Positions 11,517 to 24,664 of a stretch of 64,000 nucleotides of DNA are shown piece by piece (position 1 is the stretch's first letter; every line of letters begins with the position of its first letter). The notes below the pieces were generated by a model. It was not told the origin of the DNA. It ran no database searches and saw only the letters and a program-made list of their open reading frames with translations. Both the position numbers and the translations under genes were made by a program. Source of the stretch: Bolinopsis microptera (lineage: Eukaryota; Ctenophora; Tentaculata; Lobata; Bolinopsidae); assembly GCF_026151205.1 (NCBI RefSeq), contig NC_087082.1:18507401-18571400 (forward strand). Direction: 5' to 3'.

Positions 11517-12780
11517 ATGGGAATAATGACTCTCCAGAGAGGATTATTCTTTGTTGTTCTGCTTGGAACTACTCTCTGTGTTGGTAAGCTTGAAATCACT
11601 GACCATTAAAAACCAATAGATAAATAACACATATATTATAGCACTTATAGTTATATTCAATTAAATATTGCATTTTATGATAATTACTATAAATCTTTAT
11701 TTTGTCCCCAGAGTGGAAAAGTGTGGTGCGACAACAGTTTATCGACTACGATCTAGAAAAACACCCTATACAGATCAAAACTGATTCTATTGTAGGGAGT
11801 GGCGACTATCTGTCTCTACTCTTGTACCCGATAGATCTTCTCGATATTGAACAATATGAAATATATTTCGACATCGAATTTTCAGATACCATCCGTTACT
11901 GGGTAGGCAAATGCACACGCGGTCAAACTCAGCCTTTCGAAGCAACACCATTAGAACAGGAGAAGATCTGGACCATAACTAAAACATCCACCAACTTGAT
12001 AGTCCACTGCAACGGTGTTGAAGTCCTTGATCTCGAGTTTTCGCTATCTTCTAGAAGCGAGTGTGCATCAGCATGGTCAGCAGATGTCAGCAAGGTGGCA
12101 TTTTTTGATGACGGTATTGATAAATACATCGACACCGCCTCTGATGAATACAGGATTAAACCCACAACTTGTGACTCCCTCCCTGATGTAGATCATCTAG
12201 AGGTAAAGTCTGGTACTCTCCCTGCCCACTTTGGAGACTCTGTCACAGTACAGTGCAGTTCAGGATTCACATTAAGGGGAGACACCGCCATCATTTGTTA
12301 TCCGGAACGAGGTTTCGACGGGACTGTATCTTGTGAAGAAAGTGAGGATTTACATTTCCCTACTACTCATGATTCAGATACTTGAACAATAAAAATCAGA
12401 TGATGCAATAATTAACGTTGATTTCTTCGTTTTTTCCAGTCGATCACAATCTGAATTCAAAAAGTACGATTAACTCTAATAAGTTGAAAACCCCACAATT
12501 TCAGTGATAACACTGACCTGTGTACCTGTGTACCTGAAAGTAGGTAAATCTGTCACACTAACCGCCACCCTGGACAAGGAAACCACTTGGAACCAAGTAA
12601 CCTGGACTAAAGGAGCTCAAACTCTCGCGACGTGCAGTACCAACTGTAACAGGGAGGGTCTGAAGCTCCTTTACCAGACAGAGAAGTTGACGGTAACAGG
12701 ACTCTTCATCTACTCTGTAGAGATAGAGAAACAGGGCCGGTCTACTGCAGTGAGCTGCTCTAACACAGTCGCTGTATTTG
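11517..12780 (+). CDS. Secreted sushi (CCP) and Ig-like domain protein, 5' exons
   Basis: Exons are 11517-11583, 11712-12341 and 12505-12780. Exon 1 encodes a signal peptide (MGIMTLQRGLFFVVLLG...LCVG); an in-frame ATG at 11526 is an alternative start. All three junctions are phase 1 and join cleanly (G|AG = Glu; A|TG = Met). Exon 2 begins with about 155 residues containing WTITKTSTNLIVHCNGVEVL, a type of domain common in cnidarian and other invertebrate extracellular proteins. It then has a sushi-like module with Cys residues in VTVQCSSGFTL and ending GTVSCEE. Exon 3 encodes one Ig-like domain (LTCVPVYLKVGKSVTLTA ... VSCSNTVAVFG). Symmetric phase-1 modules are typical of shuffled extracellular domains. 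The donor at 12781 (GTAAGT) shows the gene continues, but the next exon is not established; transmembrane or C-terminal parts are missing. Confidence 0.75.
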
Positions 12781-12895
12781 GTAAGTGAAATTAGAAGTTA
12801 AAACCTTAACTATTTGAGTCAACGCTTTAAAATCTTCCGATGAAAGATCTCAAAATAAGTTTTAGGGACTTATTTTGGGGTCGGCAGTCAGCTGA

Positions 12896-13123
12896 TTTAA
12901 TATAATCATCAACTCGGGCACCGAGCAAGGAGAAATACAGGGATCTCCGGTCTTTAACTGTTGTCTTAATTACTCTGCACACTTTATGGAACCAGGCTAT
13001 TCCGCTATTATTAAGGCGGGTTTACAGCTTGCATCTCCTTGGGCAGAAGAGAAACATCTCTTCGACACTCATGACTACGATGCTGACATGGCCATGTTAA
13101 ACAAATCAAAAGAGGAGCTGTAG
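12896..13123 (+). other. Open frame of about 75 codons, possible 3' exon
   Basis: The frame reads ...GSPVFNCCLNYSAHFMEPGY through LFDTHDYDADMAMLNKSKEEL, with a stop at 13121-13123. It is not recognised. It could be the last exon of the sushi/Ig gene. An AG at 12928-12929 would keep phase 1, but it lacks a pyrimidine tract, so the connection is weak. The next 500 bases, up to the alcohol dehydrogenase 3' end at 13631, hold nothing recognised. Confidence 0.3.
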
Positions 13124-13630
13124 AAAACCACTGACCTTCTCTGAAAATACAGTGCCTAAAGTGCAGGTCTAAAGATTAATGCAGTGTTTTATAAATTTTT
13201 GACCAAAGACAAATCAGTGAGATCAGTGCTTTATGAAAGCAAAAATATTTGTGTATTTTATGCATAAAATAGTTAATGTTAATCAATGAAACGATAGGTT
13301 TTTCAATGAAACGATAAGTTTTATAATCATAAATAAAATAAGAGCTTAAACCACGAATTAGTTAACTAGAAGTAAACTTGAGGAAATATTCTTAGCTTGT
13401 AGGCTTAAAATTCTAGCAACATTTAAACTTAATCGTTCGATAGCTTAAAATAGTCTGCAACCTTCGAACGATAAGCAATAAGCAACAAGCTTAAAGTTCT
13501 GATAGTCTTTAATCTCTCTTCTACTAACATCATAGTCTCTGCTTCGATATCGATTCTAATAACATCATAGTCTGTGAAATCAAAAGTCGGAATTTAGTTT
13601 GAAACTTGGTTACTCCTTCTTCACATTGAG

Positions 13631-16600
13631 TCAGTTCAAGTCGTTCTCCAGCAGGACTTTCAGTGTTTTGTGACGAGCAGCATTTGAGAAGAGATCGTAA
13701 GCTTGGGAAATCTGGGACATGGGAACCTTGTGACTGATCAATTTGTGTGCTGGTATCTCTTCGTTCAGCACCTGAAAATTGTCGTAAATGACAGTTGTAC
13801 GCAATACGCGGTATAAACGGACTTTCAGCAGTTTAGTTATAAAAACATTAATAACTCAAAAACTTAGCTAGATAGTTAGATAATATGTGAGTGGTGACGG
13901 TTTGTTAAATTTATAATAAAATGTGTAATAGATGAATAGATAAACCACAACTGAGTCAATCAGTAAATATAAGATTATAGTACTGACCTTATGAACGAGG
14001 GAGGGTATTGTATACCCGTATTGTATACCCGTAGTACTGACCTTATGAACGAGGGAGGGTATTGTATACCCGTGTACTGACCTTATGAACGAGGGAGGGT
14101 ATTGTATACCCGTGTACAGACCTTATGAACGAGGGAGGGTATTGTATACCCGTAGTACTAACCTTATGAACGAGGGAGGGTATTGTATACCCGTGGTACT
14201 GACCTTATGAACGAGGGAGGGTATTGTATACCCGTGTACTGACCTTATGAACGAGGGAGGGTATTGTATACCCGTGTACTGACCTTATGAACGAGGGAGG
14301 GTATTGTATACCTGTGTACAGACCTTATGAACGAGGGAGGGTATTGTATACCCGTAGTACTAACCTTATGAACGAGGGAGGGTATTGTATACCCGTGGTA
14401 CTGACCTTATGAACGAGGGAGGGTATTGTATACCCGTGTACTGACCTTATGAACGAGGGAGGGTATTGTATACCCGTGTACTGACCTTATGAACGAGGGA
14501 GGGTATTGTATACCCGTAGTACTGACCTTATGAACGAGGGAGGGTATTGTATACCCGTAGTACTGACCTTATGAACGAGGGAGGGTATTGTATACCCGTG
14601 TACTGACCTTATGAACGAGGGAGGGTATTGTATACCCGTGTACTGACCTTATGAACGAGGGAGGGTATTGTATACCCGTGTACTGACCTTATGAACGAGG
14701 GAGGGTATTGTATACCCGTAGTACTGACCTTATGAACGAGGGAGGGTATTGTATACCCGTGTACTGACCTTATGAACGAGGGAGGGTATTGTATACCCGT
14801 AGTACTGACCTTATGAACGAGGGATGGTATTGTATACCCGTAGTACTGACCTTATGAACGAGGGAGGGTATTGTATACCCGTAGTACTGACCTTATGAAC
14901 GAGGGAGGGTATTGTATACCCGTAGTACTGACCTTATGAACGAGGGAGGGTATTGTATACCCGTGTACTGACCTTATGAACGAGGGAGGGTATTGTATAC
15001 CCGTAGTACTGACCTTATGAACGAGGGAGGGTATTGTATACCCGTAGTACTGACCTTATGAACGAGGGAGGGTATTGTATACCCATGTACTGACCTTATG
15101 AACGAGGGAGGGTATTGTATACCCGTAGTACTGACCTTATGAACGAGGGAGGGTATTGTATACCCGTGTAGTACTGACCTTGTGAACGAGGGAGGGTATT
15201 GTATACCCGTAGTACTGACCTTATGAACGAGGGAGGGTATTGTATACCCATGTACTGACCTTATGAACGAGGGAGTGTATTGTATACCCGTGTACTGACC
15301 TTATGAACGAGGGAGGGTATTGTATACCCGTAGTACTGACCTTATGAACGAGGGAGGGTATTGTATACCCGTAGTACTGACCTTATGAACGAGGGAGGGT
15401 ATTGTATACCCGTAGTACTGACCTTATGAACGAGGGAGGGTATTGTATACCCATGTACTGACCTTATGAACGAGGGAGGGTATTGTATACCCGTAGTACT
15501 GACCTTATGAACGAGGGAGGGTATTGTATACCCGTGTAGTACTGACCTTGTGAACGAGGGAGGGTATTGTATACCCGTAGTACTGACCTTATGAACGAGG
15601 GAGGGTATTGTATACCCATGTACTGACCTTATGAACGAGGGAGTGTATTGTATACCCGTGTACTGACCTTATGAACGAGGGAGGGTATTGTATAACCGTG
15701 TACTGACCTTATGAACGAGGGAGGGTATTGTATACCCGTAGTACTGACCTTATGAACGAGGGAGGGTATTGTATACCCGTAGTACTGACCTTATGAACGA
15801 GGGAGGGTATTGAATACCCGTGTACTGACCTTATGAACGAGGGAGGGTATTGTATACCCGTGTACTGACCTTATGAACGAGGGAGGGATATTGTATACCC
15901 GTGTACTGACCTTATGAACGAGGGAGGGTATTGTATACCCGTGTACTGACCTTATGAACGAGGGAGGGTATTGTATACCCTATATAGTACTGACCTTATG
16001 AACGAGGGAGGGGATTGTATACCCGTGCACTGACCTTATGAACGAGGGAGGGTATTGTATACCCGTGTATAGTACTGACCTTATGAACGAGGGAGGGTAT
16101 TGTATACCCGTGTATAGTACTGACCTTATGAACGAAGGAGGGTATTGTATACCCGTGTATAGTACTGACCTTATGAACGAGGGAGGGTATTGTATACCCG
16201 TAGTACAGACCTTATGAACGAGGGAGGGTATTGTATACCCGTAGTACTGACCTTATGAACGAGGGAGGGGATTGTATACCCGTAGTACTGACCTTATGAA
16301 CGAGGGAGGGTATTGTATACCCGTAGTACTGACCTTATGAACGAGGGAGGGTATTGTATACCCGTGTACTGACCTTATGAACGAGGGAGGGTATTGTATA
16401 CCCGTGTACTGACCTTATGAACGAGGGAGGGTATTGTATACCCGTAGTACTGACCTTATGAACGAGGGAGGGTATTGTATACCCGTGTACTGACCTTATG
16501 AACGAGGGAGGGTATTGTATACCCGTAGTACTGACCTTATGAACGAGGGATGGTATTGTATACCCGTAGTACTGACCTTATGAACGAGGGAGGGTATTGT

Positions 16601-19600
16601 ATACCCGTAGTACTGACCTTATGAACGAGGGAGGGTATTGTATACCCGTAGTACTGACCTTATGAACGAGGGAGGGTATTGTATACCCGTGTACTGACCT
16701 TATGAACGAGGGAGGGTATTGTATACCCGTAGTACTGACCTTATGAACGAGGGAGGGTATTGTATACCCGTAGTACTGACCTTATAAACGAGGGAGGGTA
16801 TTGTATACCCATGTACTGACCTTATGAACGAGGGAGGGTATTGTATACCCGTAGTACTGACCTTATGAACGAGGGAGGGTATTGTATACCCGTGTAGTAC
16901 TGACCTTGTGAACGAGGGAGGGTATTGTATACCCGTAGTACTGACCTTATGAACGAGGGAGGGTATTGTATACCCGTGTACGGACCTTATGAACGAGGGA
17001 GGGTATTGTATACCCGTGTACTGACCTTATGAACGAGGGAGGGTATTGTATACCCGTAGTACTGACCTTATGAACGAGGGATGGTATTGTATACCCGTAG
17101 TACTGACCTTATGAACGAGGGAGGGTATTGTATACCCGTAGTACTGACCTTATGAACGAGGGAGGGTATTGTATTATAGTACTGACCTTATGAACGAGGG
17201 AGGGTATTGTATACCCGTGTACTGACCTTATGAACGAGGGAGGGTATTGTATACCCGTAGTACTGACCTTATGAACGAGGGAGGGTATTGTATACCCGTG
17301 TACTGACCTTATGAACGAGGGAGGGTATTGTATACCCGTAGTACTGACCTTATGAACGAGGGAGGGTATTGTATACCCGTAGTACTGACCTTATGAACGA
17401 GGGAGGGTATTGTATACCCGTATATAGTACTGACCTTATGAACGAGGGAGGGTATTGTATACCCGTGTAGTACTGACCTTATGAACGAGGGAGGGTATTG
17501 TATACCCTATATAGTACTGACCTTATGAACGAGGGAGGGTATTGTATACCCGTGGACGAGTCCAGCGCTGAACCTGAAGTTACGGTGCCACATTCTCTCT
17601 AGGTTGATGGTGGCTGACTTGCCGTGAACTCCCAGCATCGCGATATGACCGCCTGCAATGATAGCTTGTCAAGTTTCCCTGGCTTGTTGCCGGCTGCAGA
17701 ATGAGGTGCAGCAGAATGAGGTGCAGCAGACTGAGGTGCAGCAGACTGAGGTGCAGCAGAATGAGGTGCAACAGAATGAGGTACAACAGAATGAGGTGCA
17801 GCAGAATGAGGTGCAGCAGAAGAGGTACAACAGACTGAGGTGCAGCAGAATGAGGTGCAGCAGAATGAGGTGCAGCAGAATGAGGTGCAGCAGAATGAGG
17901 TGTAGTAGAATGAGGTGCAGCAGAATGAGGTGCAGCAGAATGAGGTGTAGTAGAATGAGGTGCAGCAGAATGAGGTGCAGCAGAATGAGGTACAGCAAAA
18001 TGAGGTGCAGCAGAATGAGGTACAGCAGAATGAGGTGCAGCAGAATGAGGTGCAGCAGAAGAGGTAAAACAGACTGAGGTGCAGCAGAATGAGGTGCAGC
18101 AGAATGAGGTGCAGCAGAATGAGGTGCAGCAGAATGAGGTGTAGTAGAATGAGGTGCAGCAGAATGAGGTGCAGCAGAATGAGGTGCAGCAGAATGAGGT
18201 GCAGCAGAATGAGGTGCAGCAGAAGAGGTAAAACAGACTGAGGTGCAGCAAAATGAGGTGCAGCAGAATGAGGTGTAGTAGAATGAGGTGCAGCAGAATG
18301 AGGTGCAGCAGAATGAGGTGCAGCAGTATGAGGTGCAGCAGAATAAGGTGCAGCAGACTGAGGTGCAGCAGACTGAGGTGCAGCAGAATGAGGTGCAGCA
18401 AAATGAGGTGCAGCAGAATGAGGTGCAGCAGAATGAGGTGCAGCAGAAGAGGTACAACAGACTAAGGTGCAGCAGAATGAGGTGCAGCAGAATGAGGTGC
18501 AGCAGAATGAAGTGCAGCAGAATGAGGTGTAGTAGAATGAGGTGCAGCAGAATGAGGTGCAGCAGATTGAGGTACAGCAGAATGAGGTGCAGCAGAATGA
18601 GGTGCAGCAGAATGAGGTACAGCAGAATGAGGTGCAGCAGAATGAGGTGCAGCAGAATGAGGTACAACAGACTGTGGTGCAGCAGAATGAGGTGCAGCAG
18701 AATGAGGTGCAGCAGAATGAGGTGCAGCAGAATGAGGTGTAGTAGAATGAGGTGCAGCAGAATGAGGTGCAGCAGAATGAGGTGTAGTAGAATGAGGTGC
18801 AGCAGAATGAGGTGTAGTAGAATGAGGTGCAGCAGAATGAGGTGCAGCAGAATGAGGTACAGCAGAATGAGGTGCAGCATAATGAGGTACATTAGAATGA
18901 GGTGCAGCAGAATGAGGTGCAGCAGAATGAGGTGCAGCAGAATGAGGTGCAGCAGAATGAGGTGCAGCAGAATGAGATGCAGCAGAATGAGGTGCAGCAG
19001 AATGAGGTGCAGCAGAAGAGGTACAACAGACTGAGGTGCAGCAGAATGAGGTGTAGCAGAATGAGGTGCAGCAGAATGAGGTGCAGCAGAATGAGGTACA
19101 GCAGAATGAGGTGCAGCAGAATGAGGTGCAGCAGAATGAGGTACAGCAGAATGAGGTGCAGCAGAATGAGGTGCAGCAGAATGAGGTGCAGCAGAATGAG
19201 ATGCAGCAGAATGAGGTGCAGCAGAATGAGGTGCAGCAGAAGAGGTACAACAGACTGAGGTGCAGCAGAATGAGGTGCAGCAGAATGAGGTGCAGCAGAA
19301 TGAGGTGCAGCAGAATGAGATGCAGCAGAATGAGGTGCAGCAGAATGAGGTGCAGCAGAAGAGGTACAACAGACTGAGGTGCAGCAGAATGAGGTGTAGC
19401 AGAATGAGGTGCAGCAGAATGAGGTGCAGCAGAATGTGGTACAGCAGAATGAGGTGCAGCAGAATGAGGTGCAGCAGAATGAGGTACAGCAGAATGAGGT
19501 GCAGCAGAATGAGGTGCAGCAGAATGAGGTGCAGCAGAATGAGATGCAGCAGAATGAGGTGTAGCAGAATGAGGTGCAGCAGAAGAGGTACAACAGACTG

Positions 19601-22600
19601 AGGTGCAGCAGAATGAGGTGTAGCAGAATGAGGTGCAGCAGAATGAGGTGCAGCAGAATGAGGTACAGCAGAATGAGGTGCAGCAGAATGAGGTGCAGCA
19701 GAATGAGATGCAGCAGAATGAGGTGCAGCAGAATGAGATGCAGCAGAATGAGGTGCAGCAGAATGAGGTGCAGCAGAATGAGGTACAGCAAAATGAGGTG
19801 CAGCAGAATGAGGTGCAGCAGAATGAGGTACAGCAGAATGAGGTGCAGCAGAATGAGGTGCAGCAGAAGAGGTACAACAGACTGAGGTGCAGCAGAATGA
19901 GGTGCAGCAGAATGAGGTGCAGCAGAATGAGGTGCAGCAGAATGAGGTGTAGTAGAATGAGGTGCAGCAGAATGAGGTGCAGCAGAATGAGGTGCAGCAG
20001 ACTGAGGTGCAGCAGACTGAGGTGCAGCAGACTGAGGTGCAGCAGAATGAGGTGCAGCAGAATGAGGTGCAGCAGAATGAGGTGCAGCAGAATGAGGTGC
20101 AGCAGAAGAGGTACAACAGACTGAGGTGCAGCAGAATGAGGTGCAGCAGAATGAGGTGCAGCAGAATGAGGTGCAGCAGAATGAGGTGTAGTAGAATGAG
20201 GTGCAGCAGAATGAGGTGCAGCAGAATGAGGTGCAGCAGAATGAGGTGCAGCAGAATGAGGTGCAGCAGAATGAGGTGCAGCGAAATACCTGCTTTAACG
20301 ATGTCCTGGCAGATGTACCAGCCGACAGGTACTCCTATTGCTTCCACCACCAGGTCGACCCCGTGTCCGTGTGTCAGAGTCATCACTTCTTCCACCGCTG
20401 TTCCTGCACTGTTGTCTATCGTGTGTAGGGGAACAGTGGTTAGTCCATCTGTTGTGTTCTTCAGCTCCACACTTCAGGGTTGAGAGGATTAAAATAGAGA
20501 CAGATCTGGAAGAACACACCCTTGGGCGTAGCTCGGGTAGTGTTTCATGTCTAATTTCTAGATATAAGCAAAAAGGGTACTCATTATCACATCAACTACC
20601 GTGCACGCTTACTTATATTATTAATACTTTGATATCGTGAAGGACCAAAGCTCACCATGTGTCCAGTCTATGATTGTTGGTATCAATAACGAAGAGCTCC
20701 CCAGGTTGATAGGACCCTGCGGTGATAAGAGACGCCAGACCAACCGGACCTACTCCCACTATAGCTATACTCATTCCAGGCTTGATAGCTCCGTCCAGCA
20801 GACCTACTTCTAATCCCGTTGGGAGGATATCCGAGCACATGACTATAGCATCTTCTATGTCAGTATCCCACACAGCCTCCGGGATGATCTGTGGAGAGAA
20901 GGGGTTATAAACGGATTACAGGGAAAACTGGGTTAACAAGAAGTACAAAAATATACAAAAATATACAAGAAATACAAGAAATACAGGAAAGAATAAACAC
21001 GTGGAATACAACTACAAGGAAAACAAGGGAGACTCCCCACGTCAGAGCTAATCGACAGTAAAAAACTTAGAGCTGAAAAAGTAAAATGTCCATTAAACCT
21101 GTGTACTGAAATCTGCATGAGGTACCCGAGCATGAGTTCCTTGCATCCCGTCAATAGTATTACCTAAGAAACACGGTGGTAATCTAATTTACTTTTTGGC
21201 TAGAATTTAGATGACAAACGAAAGGTTGATGGAAGGTAACCGATTGTATTTCTTTTTTGAAAAATATATTGTTTTCATCACCATCACTCCAGAGCTCTGA
21301 AATTATTGGAAACCTGTTATTATAAAGAAGTACTTAATTTACGGGTCGCCCCTGTAAAATGAGCTCATTAGATAATGATTAGTGATTACTCCTTCAGAAA
21401 GTACTCCGTCTAGTAGAATGAAGTTTACAGATACTTTAGAACTTCCCAACACGATGTTACCATGACAACACACACAAAACCGTTAATTATTTTCCACTTT
21501 CTTGTGACCTGCAATGTGAGTTTACGGTTTAATATGTGAGGAATTTAGAACAATTTGATAAGAAAGAGATATCATAAATATTACTGACAATGAGTTGGAT
21601 ACCTTACGAGACATATTTTTTTTTAATCCCCAAATACTAGATTCAATTTGGGGTACGAAATGCTATGGTTTTCGGCAGGCAAAAAATCCCTATTTTCGTT
21701 TTCAAATCATTTAGGTCACCGGAATTATGTCAAATACAAATATGTCTCGTACGGTACTTCGTAAATTTTTTTGGAAAAAATGTTTATCAGAAACACTACG
21801 AACCAGTATCTGCAAATAAGTGAAATGTGAGGGATTTTTAGGATAAAATACCAAATTTGGCAATCGTTACTTACAACAGTACTTACAACCCTTTTATAAT
21901 TTTGAAAGTGTTGAAAAGTCGGCTCCTGAGATGATGCAGAAAGAAGAGCAAAACTTTAAACAAAATTACTAAGAGTGACGAAGAGGTTGTAATTTTCAAC
22001 ATAATCCCAGGAGCCGTCTTGAACTGACAGTGACAACACTACAATTACCCAGCTGCCAGCCCCCATCCACACAGTGACCATGGAACTGAATTCTACAGTT
22101 GTCACATACGCCACATTGGGTAGTCGTGTTCACCAGGACTCTTTCGCCAACTCTTCGCTTTTGAACTTTTGAACCTTGAATAAAAAGTAGTAGAAGAATA
22201 AAATGATGATTTAAAAAATTGTTTATCAACGTTGAGAAGTGTTTATCACTGAATTAACAAGGAAATATTGGTACTCTGTCCGTTACCCTGACAACTCACC
22301 AACTTGTACGATCTCTCCTATACCCTCGTGTCCAAGTCTCGTTCCTGGTTCACAAGATGACACGTTCCCCTTCAGAATATGGAGATCTGTTCCGCAAATT
22401 GTTGTTTTCAGTACCTGAATAACAAAAAGGAAATAATTAATTATTAGCAGTCAAATAAACATTTCACTATCTGATAGTGATACCAAATCCCCTTTTAGAA
22501 AATATTTCAAATCCCCGACACGACAGTTTATCCCCTACTCTGAAATGTCACCCAGTTCAAATATCTTCACATAGTTTCATCGCCCTATATATAAACAACA

Positions 22601-23147
22601 TTACCTTAATGATGACATCAGTGGGATGCAGTATCTCCGGCATGGGAAGACCAGTCTCAAAACAGAGAGGATGTCCTGGACCCTTGTAAACGACGTGAGA
22701 GCAGGAGTTGTCATGGTGATGAGTAGGAGTTGTGAGAGCAGGAGTTGTGAGAGAGTTGTCCCAAACAGGTTGGATAACTTCTGGTTGAAGTTCTGGCATC
22801 ATGGGGCTCCTGACGTCGGGTGTCATGGTGATTCGTCTGAAGCTGCGGGAGAAGGTTTTGAAGAGAAATATTGATTATATTAATTGTAAATTTGATCCTA
22901 ATTACTTATTGTAGAATTTATCGTAATGATATCTCTTACATTTTAAAATTAATTTTGAATAATTCATGGCCTGATCTGAATGAATATCTAACCTTCCACG
23001 TGTTACGCTTGGATCCACTTCAATCTGAGCAGAAGAAGATCGAACTGCGCTTGAGAACAGTCTCACTTGAGCGGCGGGAGTTTTCGTCAAGGCCTTTACA
23101 AATTGACGGATTGCTCCCAACTTAATCGTGTTCTTGCTGATTATCAT
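13631..23147 (-). CDS. Zinc-dependent alcohol dehydrogenase, mitochondrial (MDR family), 9 exons
   Basis: Exons in transcript order are 23147-22993, 22842-22605, 22414-22300, 22174-22049, 21163-21099, 20888-20656, 20471-20290, 17652-17522 and 13771-13631. All introns are GT-AG and all phases agree, giving 461 residues. The N-terminus (MIISKNTIKLGAIRQFVKAL, basic with Ser and no acids) looks like a mitochondrial presequence. Catalytic zinc residues are in ICGTDLH and GHEGIG. The structural zinc lobe is CGVCDNC...GHC. The nucleotide-binding loop is VGVGPVGL, followed by FVIDTN. The protein should oxidise an alcohol or reduce an aldehyde with NAD(P); the substrate cannot be told. The NTIDG... 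segment and overall order match bacterial-type zinc ADHs. Residues about 55-105 (exon 2) contain a His-rich loop. Introns 7 and 8 are occupied by minisatellites, which may affect splicing. Confidence 0.9.
13983..17550. repeat. 40/41-bp minisatellite derived from the exon 8 / intron 8 junction
   Basis: About 88 units alternate between 40 bp (...CCCGTGTAC) and 41 bp (...CCCGTAGTAC). On the minus strand each unit reads GGGTATACAATACCCTCC, CTCGTTCATAAG, then GTCAGTAC. The first part encodes GYTIPSLVHK, the last ten residues of exon 8, and GTCAGT is its 5' splice site. The unit facing exon 8 (17522-17550) is the functional exon end. The unit farthest from it (about 13983) borders unique intron sequence. 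Variants include GAGGGATGG, GTGAACGAG and insertions of TATA between units. Confidence 0.97.
17698..20281. repeat. 15-bp minisatellite filling intron 7
   Basis: About 170 units of GTGCAGCAGAATGAG (minus strand CTCATTCTGCTGCAC). A variant block GCAGAAGAGGTACAACAGACT recurs about ten times at irregular intervals of 125-570 bases, showing higher-order duplication. The array starts within 10 bases of the exon 7 donor and ends about 45 bases before the exon 8 acceptor. Because 15 is a multiple of 3 and the unit lacks stops in most frames, long repetitive frames exist on both strands; they are not genes. Confidence 0.97.
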
Positions 23148-23149
23148 CT

Positions 23150-24650
23150 CTATTTGTTTCCTAAGAATGGATTGGTTAGAACGTTATGAAAGACGATACC
23201 CGCCTATAAATGTCAGGATTAACCGAAACAGTCGAGTAAAGTAAGGGGTGTATGGGGTACAAAAATGAGGTTAATAACAAAAGGTCAACAACCACAAAGG
23301 ATTAGGAAGAAGAACTAGTAGTCTAAAATGACGTGTACAATCCTGAAAGGAGAGTACAACACGAGAGAGACTATATATACTTTATTATGATACTACTAGT
23401 TCTACGCGGTACTTAAAGTTATTATATAAATGCTGTGCAAACAGAGTAGAAACTTTATTACTACTACTATTACATTAGTACTACTACTACTAGTAGTACT
23501 ACGCGGTACTTAATATATAAATGCTGTGCAAGCAAAGTAGAAAAAAGATGATAATTTTAGCCGTGATTTAACTCACGTTTCCTCAAATATTATTTCTAAT
23601 TTCAAGTTGAGTAGAAACGAAAGATTTATCTTTTACTCAACTGTCGTCAACATCAAATTACAGTTAAACTGGCTCACTAAACTGAATCAGAATGTGCAGC
23701 TCTTATCGAAAATATCGATAAATACATTTTTCCGAATTCCGTGAAAAATAAAATGATTTTTATATGCATTGGCATTTGGTTAGTTAACCTAAATATTTGT
23801 CACACCGTTAAATATCTAAGCTGATTGTGGGATAATTTAAGATTTAAACCGTATTACTAGAGAAAAATAACTTTAAGCTCTCGAACTGTTTTTCGAAAAC
23901 TTAAAATGGAACTAACCTCTTACCATGCCATCGGTGTTTTAAGCAGGAGCTCTAAGTTTAACTTGTTTATTTTTCAAGTTATTTTTCTAATTCTAGTATT
24001 TGGAAACTTGATTCAAGAACAAGTACGTGTTTTAAATAAGATTAGGACCATTAATTTCTAATCTAATTCGATAAAGTTTTTATCAGTAATTCGATGGTAA
24101 TTCTATATTCTGGCTCTACTCTACATCCGGATATTGTAGTTCACAAATGTTTAATTCCTGTTTAATTCCACGTACAATAAGACGTCTTGTGATGAAGACC
24201 TGATTTTAGGCCAACCGCCCACTTTAGTTCCGTCGCTTTGCCTAATTGGACTGAGTGATGTCAGATGTGACCCGTACTTTTAACATGAGCTGATAAGGAT
24301 AACAAGTTTTAGTAAGCACAATTCTCCCGAATTGGACCACGAGTTTCATAGACTCTGTAGGAACACAGTACCGAAGAAGTGCACCACGAGTTTTATAAGT
24401 TGCTAAGAAACAGAATCCACCATATACATACATCAAATACTTTCAGCCTGGCCAACTTTGGTTAAACCAGTATAAAAGGTTCAGACAGGTTGTTCGCCAG
24501 AATAAGACCTGACTCACCATCTTCAGCATCCGGATTGTGTTTTAAATTGTGGATACATCACTCAAAAACAGAAACATTAAAGTTGTTTAGTTAAACAGGA
24601 CCCAACACAATCTAAGTACAGTGCTGACTTCCTCCTTCAATTCTGTTCAC
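23150..24650. other. Upstream region of the alcohol dehydrogenase, no gene seen
   Basis: AT-rich sequence that presumably includes the promoter and 5' UTR. A short imperfect duplication (CTACGCGGTACTTAA and following bases at about 23400 and 23500) includes TAC/TAG triplet runs. I see no coding exon with splice support. Confidence 0.5.
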
Positions 24651-24664
24651 GGAGTGACGAAACT

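Noticed and set aside
13983-17550. Possible CRISPR array (regular repeats of about 40 bp)
   Set aside because: There are no variable spacers; units are contiguous, and the unit is explained by the ADH exon 8 end. The genome is eukaryotic.
17580-20483. Frames of up to 933 codons on both strands in the 15-bp array
   Set aside because: They result from a period divisible by three. Only the parts outside the array (exons 7 and 8 of the alcohol dehydrogenase) have splice signals and family motifs.
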